Shown here: in pieces, positions 23,267 to 32,849 of the stretch
How the letters are laid out: each line of letters starts with the position of its first letter
Position numbering within the stretch: the first letter of the stretch is position 1
Origin: Streptomyces sp. CB01373
GTDB lineage: Bacteria > Actinomycetota > Actinomycetes > Streptomycetales > Streptomycetaceae
Direction of reading: 5' to 3'
DNA length: 64,000 nt
NCBI RefSeq assembly: GCF_002803075.1
Contig: NZ_NNBK01000002.1
Location: 372,001-436,000, forward strand
The notes under the pieces: model-generated
What the model was told of the DNA's origin: nothing
Databases searched by the model: none
Seen by the model: only the letters and a program-made list of their open reading frames with translations
Position numbers and translations under genes: made by a program

Positions 23267-24493
23267 TCAGGCGGTCACGGGTGTGAACTGCACCGGCAGA
23301 CGCTCCGGTCCGCGGGTGAAGACACCCTGCTCGACCGGGTCGAAGCCGTCGGCGAGGCGCAAGTCAGGCATGGCGTGCAGCAGTTGGCTGACCCCGATCT
23401 CGACCTCCGCCTTGGCGAGCAGCGCGCCCACGCAGAAGTGCCGGCCGAGCGCGAAGGCCAGGTGGTCGGCGGCGGCCGAGAAGGCCGTCGTGGCGGTGAG
23501 GTCGTCGCGGAAGATGTCGAAACGGTCGGGGTCGCGGTAGCGGCTCTCGTCGCGGTTGGCGGCGCCGATCAGACAGGTGACGGTGACGCCCGCGGGTATG
23601 GTGCCGCCGCTGAGCTCCACCTCGGTCGCGGACTGCCGCATGATCATGTGGACGGGCGGGGTGTACCGCAGGGTCTCGGCGAAGGCGCGCGGGATCAGGT
23701 CCCGGTCCGCGCGGACGGCGGCGAGCTGGTCGGGGTGGAGCAGCAGGTTCGCGAAGATGCTGGCGATCGCCTTGTCGGTGGTCTCGCCGCCGGCGGCGAG
23801 CAGCAGGCTGCAGAACGCCTTGATGTCCTCGTCGCTCATCCGGACGCCGTCGACCTCCGCGGCGCACAGCGTCGACAGCAGGTCGTCGCCCAGGTTGTCG
23901 CGGCGCTCGCGGATGATCGGCAGGATGTACTCGGCGAACTCGACGCGGGTCCGCTCGCCCGCCGCGGCCACCTCGGGGTCGCCCGACAGGTTGCCGAGGA
24001 AGGCGATCACGGACGTGTACCAACGGTGGAAGCGTGCGTGGTCGGCCTTGTCGAGGCCCAGCATGTCGGCGATCACGTTGACCGGGAAGCGGGTGGCGTA
24101 GTCGCCCACCAGGTCGGCGGAGCCGGACTTCCGGAAGCCGTCGATCAGTTCGCGCGAATTGCGCTCGATGACGGGCAGGAACTTCTCCTGGAGGTCGGCG
24201 CCGCGGAAGGCGGGGGCCACCAGGGCGCGGCGCACGGCGTGCTCACGGCCGCTGAGCTGGAGGATCGTCTTGCCGTGCACCGGCTCGATCTGCCAGTCGT
24301 AGTTGTCGGTGGTGAACTCGCCCTTCTTGTCCTTGAAGACGCGCTCGACGTCCTCGTAGCGCGAGACGATGTAACTCTGAGTGGCCTCGTGCCAGATGAG
24401 GGGCGCGGTGTCGCGCATCAGACGGTACGCCGGGTACGGGTCCGCGGCGAACTCGGGCGAGAGGATGTCGGGCACCTGCTGCGCGGTGGACAT
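23267..24493 (-). CDS. Cytochrome P450 (CYP107/CYP105-like)
   Basis: A 408-residue bacterial class I P450 with all canonical motifs: I-helix LLLAAGGETTDKAI (acid-threonine pair), K-helix ETLRYTPPVHM (ExxR), and haem loop LAFALGRHFCVGALLAKAE with the thiolate Cys. It needs ferredoxin and ferredoxin reductase partners, which are not encoded nearby. Substrate unknown. It faces cvnE, and in other conservons a second P450 lies downstream on the same strand, so a link through substrate is possible but not shown. The ATG has GAGGGAG just upstream and a TTGACT/TGTCGT promoter candidate. Confidence 0.92.
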   Translation of the reverse strand: MSTAQQVPDILSPEFAADPYPAYRLMRDTAPLIWHEATQSYIVSRYEDVERVFKDKKGEFTTDNYDWQIEPVHGKTILQLSGREHAVRRALVAPAFRGADLQEKFLPVIERNSRELIDGFRKSGSADLVGDYATRFPVNVIADMLGLDKADHARFHRWYTSVIAFLGNLSGDPEVAAAGERTRVEFAEYILPIIRERRDNLGDDLLSTLCAAEVDGVRMSDEDIKAFCSLLLAAGGETTDKAIASIFANLLLHPDQLAAVRADRDLIPRAFAETLRYTPPVHMIMRQSATEVELSGGTIPAGVTVTCLIGAANRDESRYRDPDRFDIFRDDLTATTAFSAAADHLAFALGRHFCVGALLAKAEVEIGVSQLLHAMPDLRLADGFDPVEQGVFTRGPERLPVQFTPVTA

Positions 24494-24522
24494 GGGGCTC
24501 CCTCAAAGTGAGTGACTGGCTT

Positions 24523-24551
24523 ACGACACAAGGTAATTGATCAACAGTCAA
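24523..24551 (-). promoter_or_regulatory. Candidate promoter of the convergent P450 gene
   Basis: On the minus strand TTGACT (24551-24546) and TGTCGT (24528-24523) are separated by 17 bp. The spacer holds the perfect palindrome TTGATCAA (24537-24544), a possible operator. Confidence 0.4.
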
Positions 24552-24650
24552 CCAAGACAGCCCCAGCCCCTCCCCAGCCGCCCCACCAGCATCCCTTGGC
24601 CGAAAACCGCCTCTTGCGCCTGGCCGGGGCAGCCAGGTCGGTCCGCCGTG

Positions 24651-25454
24651 TCAGCCCGTGACCGTCCGCGACCCCGGCGTCGGCAGGCCGGTCAGGCCAC
24701 GGTCGAGGTACCGGCGCAGGGTGAGGGCGTCGTCGGCCAGGGCGGTGAGCAGGGTGACGCCGGGGGACAGGGGCATGACGGCCGCGTCGGCGGTGGGGGG
24801 CGCGGGTGGGAGCGCGGGACTGCCGGGGGCGACGACGAGCAGGGTGCCCAGGGCCCGCCGGCCGCCGGTCACGGCCGGGCCGCGCCAGCCCGGGACGTCC
24901 GGGCCGACGGCGAACTCCTGGTCGTGCAGGGGGCGGCCGGCGAGGGTCACCCGCAGGCGCTGTCGGACCGTACCCGGCGTCTCGCCGTGGCGTCCCAGGA
25001 GCAGTTCCTCGCGGACGAGCAGGCGGGCGCCCGGCTCCAACTCGATGCGCGTCGTGGCGTGGTGGTCGCAGCGGCCGGCGGCGATCACGGGTTCGGGCAG
25101 CCAGACCAGGGTGCCGGCCGGCGCGACCCGCAGGCGGGTCTCGGTGTGCGAGGGGCGGCTGTGCGGCCCCGGCAGCACCAGGGTCGCCGCCACACCGCGT
25201 ACGACGAGCGCCGCACCCGCCGCGACCTCGACGTCCAGCCGCAGGTGGTCGCCGCCGACCGGGCCCGCGGCCGCGGCGGCCAGCGCCACGTGGGCGGCGC
25301 CGGGCGGGTTCCACCGGCCCGTCGGCTCGACGGCGGAGGGGATGGTGGGCCGCCAGATCAGCGGCGCCTCGGAGCGGAGGCGGCTGATCCGGGTCCTGGT
25401 CCCGCCGGACCCGTCCCGGTCGGCCGTCACCGCCAGGCGGGCGTGGGCACGCAT
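24651..25454 (-). CDS. ureD: Urease accessory protein UreD
   Basis: A 267-residue protein starting MRAHARLAVTADRDG at 25454, 7 bp after the ureG stop. UreD (UreH) binds apo-urease with UreF and UreG and guides nickel delivery. Typical features are SEAPLIWRPT, the GPVGGDHLRLDVEVAAGAALVVRGVAATLVLPG stretch, and LVWLPEPVIAAGRCDH. It is the last gene of the urease operon; the order ureABCFGD is the usual actinomycete one. A GTG at 25457 is an alternative start. Confidence 0.92.
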   Translation of the reverse strand: MRAHARLAVTADRDGSGGTRTRISRLRSEAPLIWRPTIPSAVEPTGRWNPPGAAHVALAAAAAGPVGGDHLRLDVEVAAGAALVVRGVAATLVLPGPHSRPSHTETRLRVAPAGTLVWLPEPVIAAGRCDHHATTRIELEPGARLLVREELLLGRHGETPGTVRQRLRVTLAGRPLHDQEFAVGPDVPGWRGPAVTGGRRALGTLLVVAPGSPALPPAPPTADAAVMPLSPGVTLLTALADDALTLRRYLDRGLTGLPTPGSRTVTG

Positions 25455-25461
25455 CACCGGG

Positions 25462-26154
25462 TCACCCGGCGGGGACGGCGAGGCACTGCCGTACCCACGC
25501 GGCGACGTCGGCCGCGGACGGGTCCCGGACCAGCGAGGTGAACAGCACCGGCAGGTCGCCGCGCTTGGCGCGGGCGTCACGGTCCATGACGGCGAGGTCC
25601 GCGCCGACCTGCGGCGCCAGATCGGTCTTGTTGACGACCAGCAGGTCGGCCGAGGTGACCCCTGGCCCGCCCTTGCGGGGCACCTTGTCCCCGCCGGCCA
25701 CGTCGATGACGAAGATCTGGTGGTGGACCAGTCCGCGGCTGAACGTGGCGGTGAGGTTGTCCCCGCCGCTCTCCAGAAGGACGAGGTCGAGCGGCGGCAG
25801 CGTCGCCTCCAGCTCCTCCACCGCTTCGAGGTTGGCGGAGATGTCGTCGCGGATCGCGGTGTGCGGGCAGGCTCCGGTCTCGACCGCCCGGACCCGTTCG
25901 GCGGCCAGTACGCCGTTGCGCAGCAGGAAGTCGGCGTCCTCGGTGGTGTAGATGTCGTTGGTGACCACGGCCAGGGAGAGTTCCGGGGCCAGCGTGCGGC
26001 ACAGCGCCGCGACCAGCGCGGTCTTGCCGGATCCGACCGGGCCGCCGATGCCGATGCGCAGGGCCCGGCCGGGGCGGCGGGGCAGAGTCCCTCGCGCCTC
26101 GGCGTGCGCGTGGACATGGGCTCGGTCGGGACGCGGGGTGGGGTCAGGACGCAA
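25462..26154 (-). CDS. ureG: Urease accessory GTPase UreG (TTG start)
   Basis: The nickel-dependent GTPase of urease maturation. The P-loop is [19 protein letters not shown]; further motifs are [15 protein letters not shown], the metal-binding GACPH motif, [12 protein letters not shown] and [12 protein letters not shown]. No ATG or GTG lies at a sensible place; the TTG at 26154 has GGGAGGTG about 6 nt upstream and overlaps the ureF stop by 11 bp, giving 230 residues with a His-containing N-terminus (HVHAHAE) that may bind nickel. With ureE absent, this stretch may partly replace the usual nickel chaperone. Confidence 0.93.
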   Translation of the reverse strand: MRPDPTPRPDRAHVHAHAEARGTLPRRPGRALRIGIGGPVGSGKTALVAALCRTLAPELSLAVVTNDIYTTEDADFLLRNGVLAAERVRAVETGACPHTAIRDDISANLEAVEELEATLPPLDLVLLESGGDNLTATFSRGLVHHQIFVIDVAGGDKVPRKGGPGVTSADLLVVNKTDLAPQVGADLAVMDRDARAKRGDLPVLFTSLVRDPSAADVAAWVRQCLAVPAG

Positions 26155-26872
26155 AGAGACGCACCTCCCAGACGGAGTGGTGTTCGGCACGGATGTCGAG
26201 CAGGGGGCCCGCACGGGACGGGAGATCCGCGGGCGCGGTGTCCGCGTGGCGCGCGGCCCCGGCGGCGACGGCGGCGATCCGCAGGCCCAGCCGGGCGAGG
26301 ACGGCGTGGACCGCGAACGGGTCGAGTCCGAGCAGCCGCACGGCGGCCGTCGCCGGGGTGAGCACCGCTTCATGGGCGGCGGCCAGCGCCGCGGCGTCCG
26401 TACCCAGGCCGGCCGCCGCGGCCACCGCGCCGAGGGCGACCGGCTGATGGGGGCCGTGCCGGGGCGCCGCGCCCAGCTCGTCCAGGCGGGGGTGGGGCCA
26501 GACCGTACGGCCCGCCCGCAGCAGTTGCCGTCCCAGACGGCGGGAGGCGGTGCGCAACGCCGGTGACGGGGTCCTGGCGGCGAACTCGCGGTCCAGCAGC
26601 TCAAGTTGCTCGGTGCTGGACTCCCCTCGGCGGCCCGTACCGCCGAAGGCGGCGCACGCCGCGGCCGTGAACGCGGCGCTCACCGCGCCGGTCGTCGCCA
26701 GCCGTCCTTGCAGGAACTCCTCCAGCGCGGCCAGGTCGTCCACGCCGTCCAGGGCCGCCGCCGCTTCCAGACCGCCGGAATGCGCGTGCCCGCCGGAGGG
26801 GAAGCGCCCGTCGGCGAGCAGCAGCAGCGCCGGCGGCGTCGGCTGCGGCTGATTGGCGTCCTGGGCGTTCAT
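26144..26872 (-). CDS. ureF: Urease accessory protein UreF
   Basis: A 242-residue all-helical protein, start [36 protein letters not shown]. The [16 protein letters not shown] segment is the family signature. UreF forms the UreDFG complex and gates GTP hydrolysis by UreG. It follows ureC after 23 bp and overlaps ureG. Confidence 0.92.
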   Translation of the reverse strand: MNAQDANQPQPTPPALLLLADGRFPSGGHAHSGGLEAAAALDGVDDLAALEEFLQGRLATTGAVSAAFTAAACAAFGGTGRRGESSTEQLELLDREFAARTPSPALRTASRRLGRQLLRAGRTVWPHPRLDELGAAPRHGPHQPVALGAVAAAAGLGTDAAALAAAHEAVLTPATAAVRLLGLDPFAVHAVLARLGLRIAAVAAGAARHADTAPADLPSRAGPLLDIRAEHHSVWEVRLFAS

Positions 26873-26895
26873 CGAGGCGCGTCGATGTCGTCGGG

Positions 26896-28605
26896 TCAGA
26901 AGAGGAAGTAGCGCTGTGCCATGGGCACTTCGGCCGCGGGTTCGTGCTCGATCAGCTCCCCGTCGACCCGCACGGCGTACGTGTCGGCGTCGACCTCGAT
27001 GCGCGGAGTGGCCGTGTTCTCCGGAAGGTCCCGCTTGCCGCGGCCGCGTACGTTCTCCACGGCGACGAGCCGCCGCCGCAGCCCCAGGCGGTCCGCGAGG
27101 CCGTCCTCGACGGCCGCCGGTGCGACGAAGGCGACGCCGCTCGCGGCGGCGGCCGGGCTGCCCACGTTGTAGCCCATCCGGTTCAGCACCGGCTGGGGCG
27201 TGGGAATCGACGCGTTCGGGTCGCCGAGGGCGGCGCTCGCGGCCATCCCGGCCTTGAACACGACCGTGGGCCGCACCCCGAACAGGGCGGGCTGCCACAG
27301 CACCAGGTCGGCCAGCTTCCCGGGCTCGACGGAACCGATCTCGCGTTCCAGGCCGTGCGCCACCGCCGGGCAGATCGTGTACTTGGCGACGTAGCGGCGG
27401 GCCCGGTGGTTGTCGGCCCCGCTGTCGCCGGGCAGTGAACCGCGCAACTCCTTCATCCGGTGGGCGGTCTGCCACGTCCGCGTCACGACCTCCGCGACCC
27501 GGCCCATCGCCTGAGCGTCCGAGGACATGATCGAGAGCGCTCCGAGGTCGTGCAGCACGTCCTCGGTGGCGATGGTCGTGGGCCGTACCCGGCTCTCGGC
27601 GAAGGCGAGGTCGTTGGGCACCTGCGCGTTGAGGTGGTGGGCCACCATGACCATGTCCAGCGCCTCGGCCACCGTGTTGACGGTGAACGGGCGGGTCGGA
27701 TTGGTCGACGCGGGCAGCACGTTCGGCTCACCGGCGATGCGGATGATGTCCGGTGCGTGGCCGCCGCCCGCGCCCTCGGTGTGGTACGCGTGGAACGTCC
27801 GGCCGCCCACGGCGGCGAGCAGATCCTCCACGAAACCCGCCTCGTTGAGGGTGTCGCTGTGGATCGCGACCTGAACTCCGGCCCGGTCGGCGACGGTCAG
27901 CGCGGCGTCGATCGCGGCCGGGGTGGCGCCCCAGTCCTCGTGCACCTTGAACCCGCCCGCCCCGCCGCGCAGTTGCTCCCACAGCGCCTCGGGGGACACG
28001 GTGTTGCCGCGGGCCAGGAACAGCACGTTGAGCGGCCAGGGCTCGCAGGCCTCCAGCATCCGCCGCAGCCACCAGGCGCCCGGCGTGGCCAGGGTCGCCT
28101 TCGAGCCCTCGGTGGGTCCGGTCCCGCCGCCGACGAACGTGGTGGTGCCCGCCGCGAGGGCCTCCTCGAACATGGCCGGGCCGACGAAGTGCACATGGGT
28201 GTCGATCGTGCCCGCCGTCAGGATCAGCCCGTTGCCGGCCGCGATCTCCGTGGAGGGGCCGATGACGAGGCCGGGGTGGACCCCGTCCATGGTCTCGGGG
28301 TTGCCCGCCTTGCCCAGCGCCACGATCCTGCCGTCCCGCACGCCGACGTCGGCCTTGACCACTCCCCAGTGGTCCAGGACCACCGCGCCGGTGATGACCA
28401 GGTCCGGTGTTCCCTCGCCGCGGGTGGCCCGCGACTGGCCCATGGACTCCCGGATGGATTTGCCACCGCCGAAGACGGCCTCGTCTCCGCCGCCGCAGAG
28501 ATCCCGCTCGACCTCGATGAACAGGTTGGTGTCGGCCAGGCGGACCCGGTCCCCGGTGGTCGGGCCGAACGATGCCTCGTACTCGCGCCGGCTGATCTCA
28601 GCCAT
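26896..28605 (-). CDS. ureC: Urease alpha subunit
   Basis: The 569-residue catalytic subunit, hydrolysing urea to ammonia and carbamate at a dinickel site. ATG 28605 has GGAGGTG 6 nt upstream and overlaps the ureB stop by 8 bp. Visible nickel-site motifs are [12 protein letters not shown] (two His), [12 protein letters not shown] (the carbamylated Lys and adjacent His), [27 protein letters not shown] (catalytic flap His region) and MVAHHLN. The end, MAQRYFLF, is the typical C-terminus. All catalytic residues appear intact. Confidence 0.96.
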   Translation of the reverse strand: MAEISRREYEASFGPTTGDRVRLADTNLFIEVERDLCGGGDEAVFGGGKSIRESMGQSRATRGEGTPDLVITGAVVLDHWGVVKADVGVRDGRIVALGKAGNPETMDGVHPGLVIGPSTEIAAGNGLILTAGTIDTHVHFVGPAMFEEALAAGTTTFVGGGTGPTEGSKATLATPGAWWLRRMLEACEPWPLNVLFLARGNTVSPEALWEQLRGGAGGFKVHEDWGATPAAIDAALTVADRAGVQVAIHSDTLNEAGFVEDLLAAVGGRTFHAYHTEGAGGGHAPDIIRIAGEPNVLPASTNPTRPFTVNTVAEALDMVMVAHHLNAQVPNDLAFAESRVRPTTIATEDVLHDLGALSIMSSDAQAMGRVAEVVTRTWQTAHRMKELRGSLPGDSGADNHRARRYVAKYTICPAVAHGLEREIGSVEPGKLADLVLWQPALFGVRPTVVFKAGMAASAALGDPNASIPTPQPVLNRMGYNVGSPAAAASGVAFVAPAAVEDGLADRLGLRRRLVAVENVRGRGKRDLPENTATPRIEVDADTYAVRVDGELIEHEPAAEVPMAQRYFLF

Positions 28606-29089
28606 CGAGTTCACCTCCGCACAGACCGCGCAGTCCGGCCACGATCCGCCGCCCCCCGATCGGGACCAGCTCCACCTCCTCCACGGCCCCGGGCTCGAAA
28701 CGCACCGAGCCGCCCGAGAGCACGTTGAGCCGCCGCCCCCACGCGGCCTCGCGGTCGAACTCCAGCGCGGCGTTGACCTCCGCGAAATGGAAGTGCGAAC
28801 CGACCTGGACGGGACGGTCGCCGGTGTTCTCCACCCGCAGCCGGGTGACCTCCTTGCCTGCGTTGATCACGACCGGGTCGTCGCCGTAGAGCACTTCGCC
28901 CGGGATCAGGGGCTCGTCGGCCTCCGGATGTCCCCCCGTGTAGTGCCGCCGGGCCGCCTGCCGCGACCCGGTTCCGCCCCGCCGTGGCAGGCTGGGGCTG
29001 CCGACGCCGCTGGACGGGTGCAGCACCGAGCCGTGCTGGTCCTGCCGGCCGGGGTCGTCGCTGGGATGCTCGTCGCTCCTCATGATCAT
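28598..29089 (-). CDS. ureB: Urease beta subunit with long N-terminal extension
   Basis: A 163-residue protein; stand-alone beta subunits are usually near 105 residues. The conserved part begins at [19 protein letters not shown] (about residue 60) and continues with [18 protein letters not shown] and [17 protein letters not shown]. The first about 58 residues are hydrophilic, rich in Ser, Gly, His and Arg, and probably disordered. The ATG at 29089 overlaps the ureA stop (ATGA-like), and another in-frame ATG lies at 29083. An internal start closer to the domain is not excluded. Confidence 0.92.
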   Translation of the reverse strand: MIMRSDEHPSDDPGRQDQHGSVLHPSSGVGSPSLPRRGGTGSRQAARRHYTGGHPEADEPLIPGEVLYGDDPVVINAGKEVTRLRVENTGDRPVQVGSHFHFAEVNAALEFDREAAWGRRLNVLSGGSVRFEPGAVEEVELVPIGGRRIVAGLRGLCGGELDG

Positions 29090-29388
29090 GAGATCGGCCC
29101 CGTCACCGTGATCAGATTCGTGCCGTCGGGGAAGGTCGCCTCGACCTGCACCTGTCCCAGCATCTCCGGCACCCCCTCCATCACGTCGTCGCGACCAAGC
29201 ACGGCCCGTCCGGACTCCATGAGCTCGGTGACCGTACGGCCGTCGCGCGCACCCTCCAGCAGGAACGACGTGATCACCGCGGTGGCCTCCGGCAGATTCA
29301 GCTTCAGGCCCCGCTCCTTGCGCTCCAGGGCCAGCTTCGCCGCCGTGTAGATCATCAGGCGCTCACGCTCGTGCAACGTCAGAAGCAT
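29086..29388 (-). CDS. ureA: Urease gamma subunit
   Basis: A 100-residue structural subunit, start [20 protein letters not shown] with the conserved [20 protein letters not shown] and [19 protein letters not shown] segments. ATG 29388 has GGAGGC upstream. It opens the ureABCFGD operon; no ureE or nickel transporter gene adjoins. The upstream gap of about 95 bp must hold the operon promoter, but no clear -10/-35 pair stands out. Confidence 0.95.
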   Translation of the reverse strand: MLLTLHERERLMIYTAAKLALERKERGLKLNLPEATAVITSFLLEGARDGRTVTELMESGRAVLGRDDVMEGVPEMLGQVQVEATFPDGTNLITVTGPIS

Positions 29389-29483
29389 CGGCCGCCTCCA
29401 CGGGGTGAGAGGAAGAACCACGCTCTTGCAGTTAAGCCCAAACGTGCCACCGTCGCAGAGCGAGAGCTCACACCGCGTGACGC

Positions 29484-29975
29484 TCAGCGGGCCCTTCCGA
29501 CAGGCCGGACCTCCTCCGCGCGTACGCCACCGGTCCTGGCGTGCGCCAGGACCGCCCGCCGCGACTGGCCGTCCAGGGGCAGGTGGAAGGCCTGGAGCGA
29601 ATGGCGTGCTCCACCCGTGTCGAAGCGGTCGACGACCTTGCCCAACGGGTTCCGCAGCCGCCCGTCCGGCATGAGGACGCCGGCCGGCTGGGAGAAACGG
29701 GCCCGCTGGCCGGCGTCGAAGTCCACCCAGCTCGCACCGGCGTGGCGCACCAGCACCTCACCCACGTACGCCCCGAGGCCGAGCAGCGGCCCCCGTACGC
29801 GCTCGCGCGACGCGCCGCTCTTGCGCATGCCGTCGATCAGGAAGTCGACGATCCGCAGACTCGCCACGGAGTAGTCCAGGGGCAGCCGGCTGCGCTCCGT
29901 GAGACGGGCGACCAGGACGGCCGCGCGCCGGGGCATCCCTTCCGCGCACGGATTGATCTCGTCGGCCTCGGCCAT
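29484..29975 (-). CDS. Conserved hypothetical protein, 163 residues
   Basis: The ATG at 29975 (GGGTGGAAG upstream) gives a soluble protein, [20 protein letters not shown]... A central segment, [16 protein letters not shown] ... [24 protein letters not shown], resembles a helical domain seen in many uncharacterised actinobacterial proteins in which a conserved GAYLGE-like motif is followed by a Trp. No catalytic motif is recognised. It lies 107 bp downstream of the mazG-like gene, beyond a terminator hairpin, and ends 96 bp before ureA. Confidence 0.75.
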   Translation of the reverse strand: MAEADEINPCAEGMPRRAAVLVARLTERSRLPLDYSVASLRIVDFLIDGMRKSGASRERVRGPLLGLGAYVGEVLVRHAGASWVDFDAGQRARFSQPAGVLMPDGRLRNPLGKVVDRFDTGGARHSLQAFHLPLDGQSRRAVLAHARTGGVRAEEVRPVGRAR

Positions 29976-30053
29976 GGAACTTCCACCCTTCGCTTGCCAG
30001 AGGGCCTTGACGGGCCCCTGATCAGCAAGCGGATTCAGCCGCCGGAACGTCAC

Positions 30054-30077
30054 GCCCCGCCGGTGCGCGGGCGGGGC
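30054..30077. terminator. Hairpin after the mazG-like gene
   Basis: GCCCCGCC (30054-30061) and GGCGGGGC (30070-30077) form an 8-bp perfect stem just beyond the stop codon of the minus-strand mazG-like gene. Confidence 0.65.
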
Positions 30078-30082
30078 CTCGG

Positions 30083-30451
30083 TCAGGTCTCCCCGCCCGG
30101 CCCCAGTGACCGCTGCCTGACCCGGTCCAGATGCCGGGCGAAGACCTCCCGGGCCTGAGGGGTCAGGGTGCGCAGGGCCACCAGGGCGGTGATCACCACG
30201 TCGCACAGTTCCGCCTCGACGTCGTCCCAGGTGTGGGTGGTGCCCTTGCGCGGGTTCTGGCCGGTCGCGCCGATCACCGCCTGGGCGACCTCGCCGACCT
30301 CCTCCGACAGTTTCAGAACCCGCGGCAGCACCGTCGCCTCCCGGCTCTCGCCGAGGGGGCGGTGCCCGTCCAGCCAGGCCCACAGGTCGTCGACGGCGGA
30401 CCAGAGATCCTCGGGCGGTGCCGGCGCGGAGCCGGGGTGCTGATCGCTCAT
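30083..30451 (-). CDS. MazG-like nucleotide pyrophosphohydrolase
   Basis: A 122-residue all-alpha NTP pyrophosphatase-like protein. The magnesium-binding signature appears as VLKLSEEVGEVAQAVIG and the second acidic pair as DVEAELCDVVITALVAL. Such proteins remove pyrophosphate from house-cleaning nucleotides. Short single-domain MazG-like proteins of this size are common in Streptomyces; their natural substrate is unclear. Monocistronic by the hairpin downstream. Confidence 0.88.
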   Translation of the reverse strand: MSDQHPGSAPAPPEDLWSAVDDLWAWLDGHRPLGESREATVLPRVLKLSEEVGEVAQAVIGATGQNPRKGTTHTWDDVEAELCDVVITALVALRTLTPQAREVFARHLDRVRQRSLGPGGET

Positions 30452-30557
30452 GCGGCGCAGCCTGCCACGAGCCGCCCGTCCGGCTCCGCGGAAAGCGCCT
30501 CCCGCCGGTCCTCGCCACTCCGCGAAAGCGGCTCCCGCCGCTCCTCGCTGTTCCTCG

Positions 30558-31103
30558 CTACTCCTCGAAGAGAGCCTCCTGCTCGCCCTCCTTCTCCTGG
30601 CGCAGCCGCCGGACGCGGGCGCCGAGGACCAGGGACGTCGCCGCGGCCACCGTCGCGAACGCCGCGGGGACCATCCAGCCGCGGTTGACGGCGTGCCCGA
30701 GGGCGTGGTCCACGGAGAGCCGGCCGGGGCCCGTGATCGCCAGGCCTGCGGAGGTCAGGCCCAGCGAGGCCGCGTACTCGTAGCCGCCGCTCTGGGCGAA
30801 GAAGCCGCTGGGCGCGTGCACCGCCGCCGCCCCCGCCATCGCGCCGGCCGCCGCCGCGCCCGCCGCCGGGGTCGCCAGGCCCATGGCGAGGAGCAGGCCG
30901 CCGCCGGCCTCCGACAGCCCGGCCGCCATCGCGCTCGCCTTCCCGGGCCGGTAGCCCACGGACTCCATGAACCGGCCGGTCCCCTCGATCCCGCCCCCGC
31001 CGAACCAGCCCAGCAGCTTCTGCGCTCCGTGCGCTGCCAGCACGCCGCCGGTACCCAGCCGGAGCAGCAGCAGGCCAAGATCGCGTCGGTCGTAACAGGT
31101 CAC
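30558..31103 (-). CDS. DoxX-family membrane protein
   Basis: A 181-residue protein with four hydrophobic helices, starting at GTG 31103 (GGGAG 5 nt upstream): MTCYDRRDLGLLLLRLGTGG. The RLGTGGVLAAHGAQKLLGWFGG motif marks the DoxX/YphA family, membrane proteins linked in some bacteria to oxidoreductase complexes and thiol stress. The C-terminus is charged and cytoplasmic (RRLRQEKEGEQ). No partner gene is adjacent, so the role is not inferred further. Confidence 0.88.
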   Translation of the reverse strand: MTCYDRRDLGLLLLRLGTGGVLAAHGAQKLLGWFGGGGIEGTGRFMESVGYRPGKASAMAAGLSEAGGGLLLAMGLATPAAGAAAAGAMAGAAAVHAPSGFFAQSGGYEYAASLGLTSAGLAITGPGRLSVDHALGHAVNRGWMVPAAFATVAAATSLVLGARVRRLRQEKEGEQEALFEE

Positions 31104-31245
31104 GGTGACTCCCAGGCGGACGGCGGAGGATCAGCGGCTTCGGACCGCTTCCGGGTCTCCACCGTCGCACCGCCCACACTCCACCGGCCCGTCCTGGGCG
31201 CCGTCCGGGTGGCGGGGTCCCCGGGACCGGTGTGACGCTGCCGAC

Positions 31246-31572
31246 ATGACGATTCAGACCGCCAGACTGAGCGACCCGGCCGTCCGTGCCTTCGTCACCG
31301 CCGTCAACGCCCACGACCGCGAGGGCTTCATGCAACTGCTCGCGCCCGGCGCGACCATGGCGGACGACGGGGCCGACCGCGACCTCGCGGAGTGGATCGA
31401 GGAGGAGATCTTCTCCACGCACGGCCACATGGACGTCGACAACGAGTCCGCCGGCGGCCGCGCCCTCCTCGCCCGCTACCGCAACGACACCTGGGGCGAG
31501 ATGCGCACCCGGTGGTCGTTCACCATCACCGACGACGGCCGGATCTCCCGGTTCGAGACCGGCCAGGCATAG
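31246..31572 (+). CDS. NTF2/SnoaL-like domain protein
   Basis: A 108-residue protein starting MTIQTARLSDPAVRAFVTAVNAHD, then MQLLAPGATMADDGADRDLAEWIEEEIF and RTRWSFTITDDGRISRFETGQA. The alpha+beta cone pattern fits the NTF2-like superfamily, whose members include small isomerases, hydrolases and binding proteins. It precedes an aldo/keto reductase gene by 67 bp on the same strand but that gene has its own promoter-like element. Substrate unknown. Confidence 0.8.
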   Translation: MTIQTARLSDPAVRAFVTAVNAHDREGFMQLLAPGATMADDGADRDLAEWIEEEIFSTHGHMDVDNESAGGRALLARYRNDTWGEMRTRWSFTITDDGRISRFETGQA

Positions 31573-31625
31573 CCCACCGACACAGGCCCCGTACCGGGCC
31601 TTGCCCTCGCGTGCGCTCCAACTCG

Positions 31626-31631
31626 TAGCGT
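31626..31631 (+). promoter_or_regulatory. Candidate -10 (TAGCGT) of the aldo/keto reductase gene
   Basis: TAGCGT lies 8 nt before the ATG at 31640 and there is no ribosome binding site, consistent with a leaderless transcript. Confidence 0.5.
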
Positions 31632-31639
31632 CCCAGGGC

Positions 31640-32635
31640 ATGGAGACCACCACCTTCGCAAGGACACTGGGACACGGCGGGATCGAGGTCAGCGCACTCG
31701 GCTTCGGGTGCTGGGCGATCGGCGGGGAGTGGCGGTCGGCGGACGGGCAGCCGCTCGGCTGGGGCAGGGTGGACGACGAGGAGTCCGTACGGGCGATCCG
31801 GCGCGCTCTCGATCTCGGCGTCACCTTCTTCGACACCGCTGATGTCTACGGCTGCGGGCACAGCGAGCGGGTGCTCGGGCGGGCCCTGGGCAAGCGGCGG
31901 GACGAGGTCGTCGTCGCCACCAAGTGGGGCAACCTGTTCGACGAGCGCACCCGCACCGCCGACGGCCAGGACGCCACCCCCGAGCACGCGCGCCGCGCCC
32001 TCACCGCGTCCCTCGCCCGCCTCGGCACCGACCACGTCGACCTCTACCAGCTGCACATCTCCGACGCACGGCCCGGCGACGCGGCCGCCCTGCGGGACGC
32101 CTGCGAGGACTTCGTGGCCGAGGGGCTGATCAGGGCCTACGCCTGGAGCACGGACGACCCCGCCCGCGCGGCCGTCTTCGCCGAGGGCGAGCACTGCACG
32201 GCGGTGCAGCACGCGCTGAACGTGCTCCAGGACGCGCCCGGGATGCTCGCGCTGTGCGAGGAGCGGGGCCTCGCGAGCGTGAACCGCAGCCCGCTGGCCA
32301 TGGGACTGCTCACCGGCAAGCACGCCGGGCGCGCGCCCCTGGAGGCGGGGGACATCCGCAGCCGGCCGCCCGCCTGGCTGAAGGGCTTCGGCGACGGCTC
32401 CGGCGCCGACCCGGAGTGGCTGGCCCGCACCGAGGCGCTGCGCGAGGTCCTGACCAGCGGCGGCCGTACGCTCGCCCAGGGCGCCCTGGCCTGGCTGTGG
32501 GCGCGCAGCGGGCGGACGGTTCCCATCCCCGGCTTCCGCTCGGTCGCCCAGGCCGAGGAGAACGCGGGCGCCCTCGCCAAGGGCCCGCTGACCGCCGCCC
32601 ACCTGGCCGAGACCGACCGCATCCTGGGGCGCTGA
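31640..32635 (+). CDS. Aldo/keto reductase
   Basis: A 331-residue NADPH-dependent oxidoreductase of the TIM-barrel AKR superfamily. The catalytic tetrad is visible: Asp and Tyr in FFDTADVYGCGHSE, Lys in VVVATKWG, and His in VDLYQLHISDA. The C-terminal cofactor-binding segment GRTVPIPGFRSVAQAEENAGAL follows. It probably reduces aldehydes or ketones, detailed substrate unknown. The start ATG has no ribosome binding site. Confidence 0.92.
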   Translation: METTTFARTLGHGGIEVSALGFGCWAIGGEWRSADGQPLGWGRVDDEESVRAIRRALDLGVTFFDTADVYGCGHSERVLGRALGKRRDEVVVATKWGNLFDERTRTADGQDATPEHARRALTASLARLGTDHVDLYQLHISDARPGDAAALRDACEDFVAEGLIRAYAWSTDDPARAAVFAEGEHCTAVQHALNVLQDAPGMLALCEERGLASVNRSPLAMGLLTGKHAGRAPLEAGDIRSRPPAWLKGFGDGSGADPEWLARTEALREVLTSGGRTLAQGALAWLWARSGRTVPIPGFRSVAQAEENAGALAKGPLTAAHLAETDRILGR

Positions 32636-32684
32636 GGAGCCGCGGGCCGGGGACGGAGGGGCGCGGGCGTCGAGCGGGCCGGGG

Positions 32685-32752
32685 GGCGTGGGCCTCGCGC
32701 GGGCCGGGGCCGAGGGGCGGGGCGTGGGCGCGGCGCGGGCCGGGGCGCGATT
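32685..32752. repeat. G-rich imperfect 36-bp tandem repeat
   Basis: GGCGTGGGC followed by CGCGCGGGCCGGGGC-like sequence recurs at 32685 and 32721 in the 214-bp gap between the aldo/keto reductase and the carboxypeptidase gene. The strand is extremely G-rich and might form G-quadruplexes. No gene is present; the right part (32760-32810) is AT-richer. Confidence 0.6.
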
Positions 32753-32837
32753 CGGCGGGGCATTCGGCGACTCGTCCTTTGGTGATCTTTTGATCAGACT
32801 TTGAGGACATGTCGCGCACGGGCTCAGGCTCGCTCTG

Positions 32838-32843
32838 TACGGT
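32838..32843 (+). promoter_or_regulatory. Candidate -10 (TACGGT), leaderless carboxypeptidase mRNA
   Basis: TACGGT is followed by exactly 6 nt (CCCGGG) and the GTG start at 32850, with no ribosome binding site. Confidence 0.55.
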
Positions 32844-32849
32844 CCCGGG

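Noticed and set aside
23267..24493. Second P450 as a member of the conservon operon
   Set aside because: It is on the opposite strand with its own promoter and a shared terminator, so co-transcription is excluded. A functional link remains possible.
28598..29388. Frameshift joining ureA and ureB into a fused gamma-beta subunit
   Set aside because: Both frames are complete, with a normal stop-start overlap and separate conserved domains.
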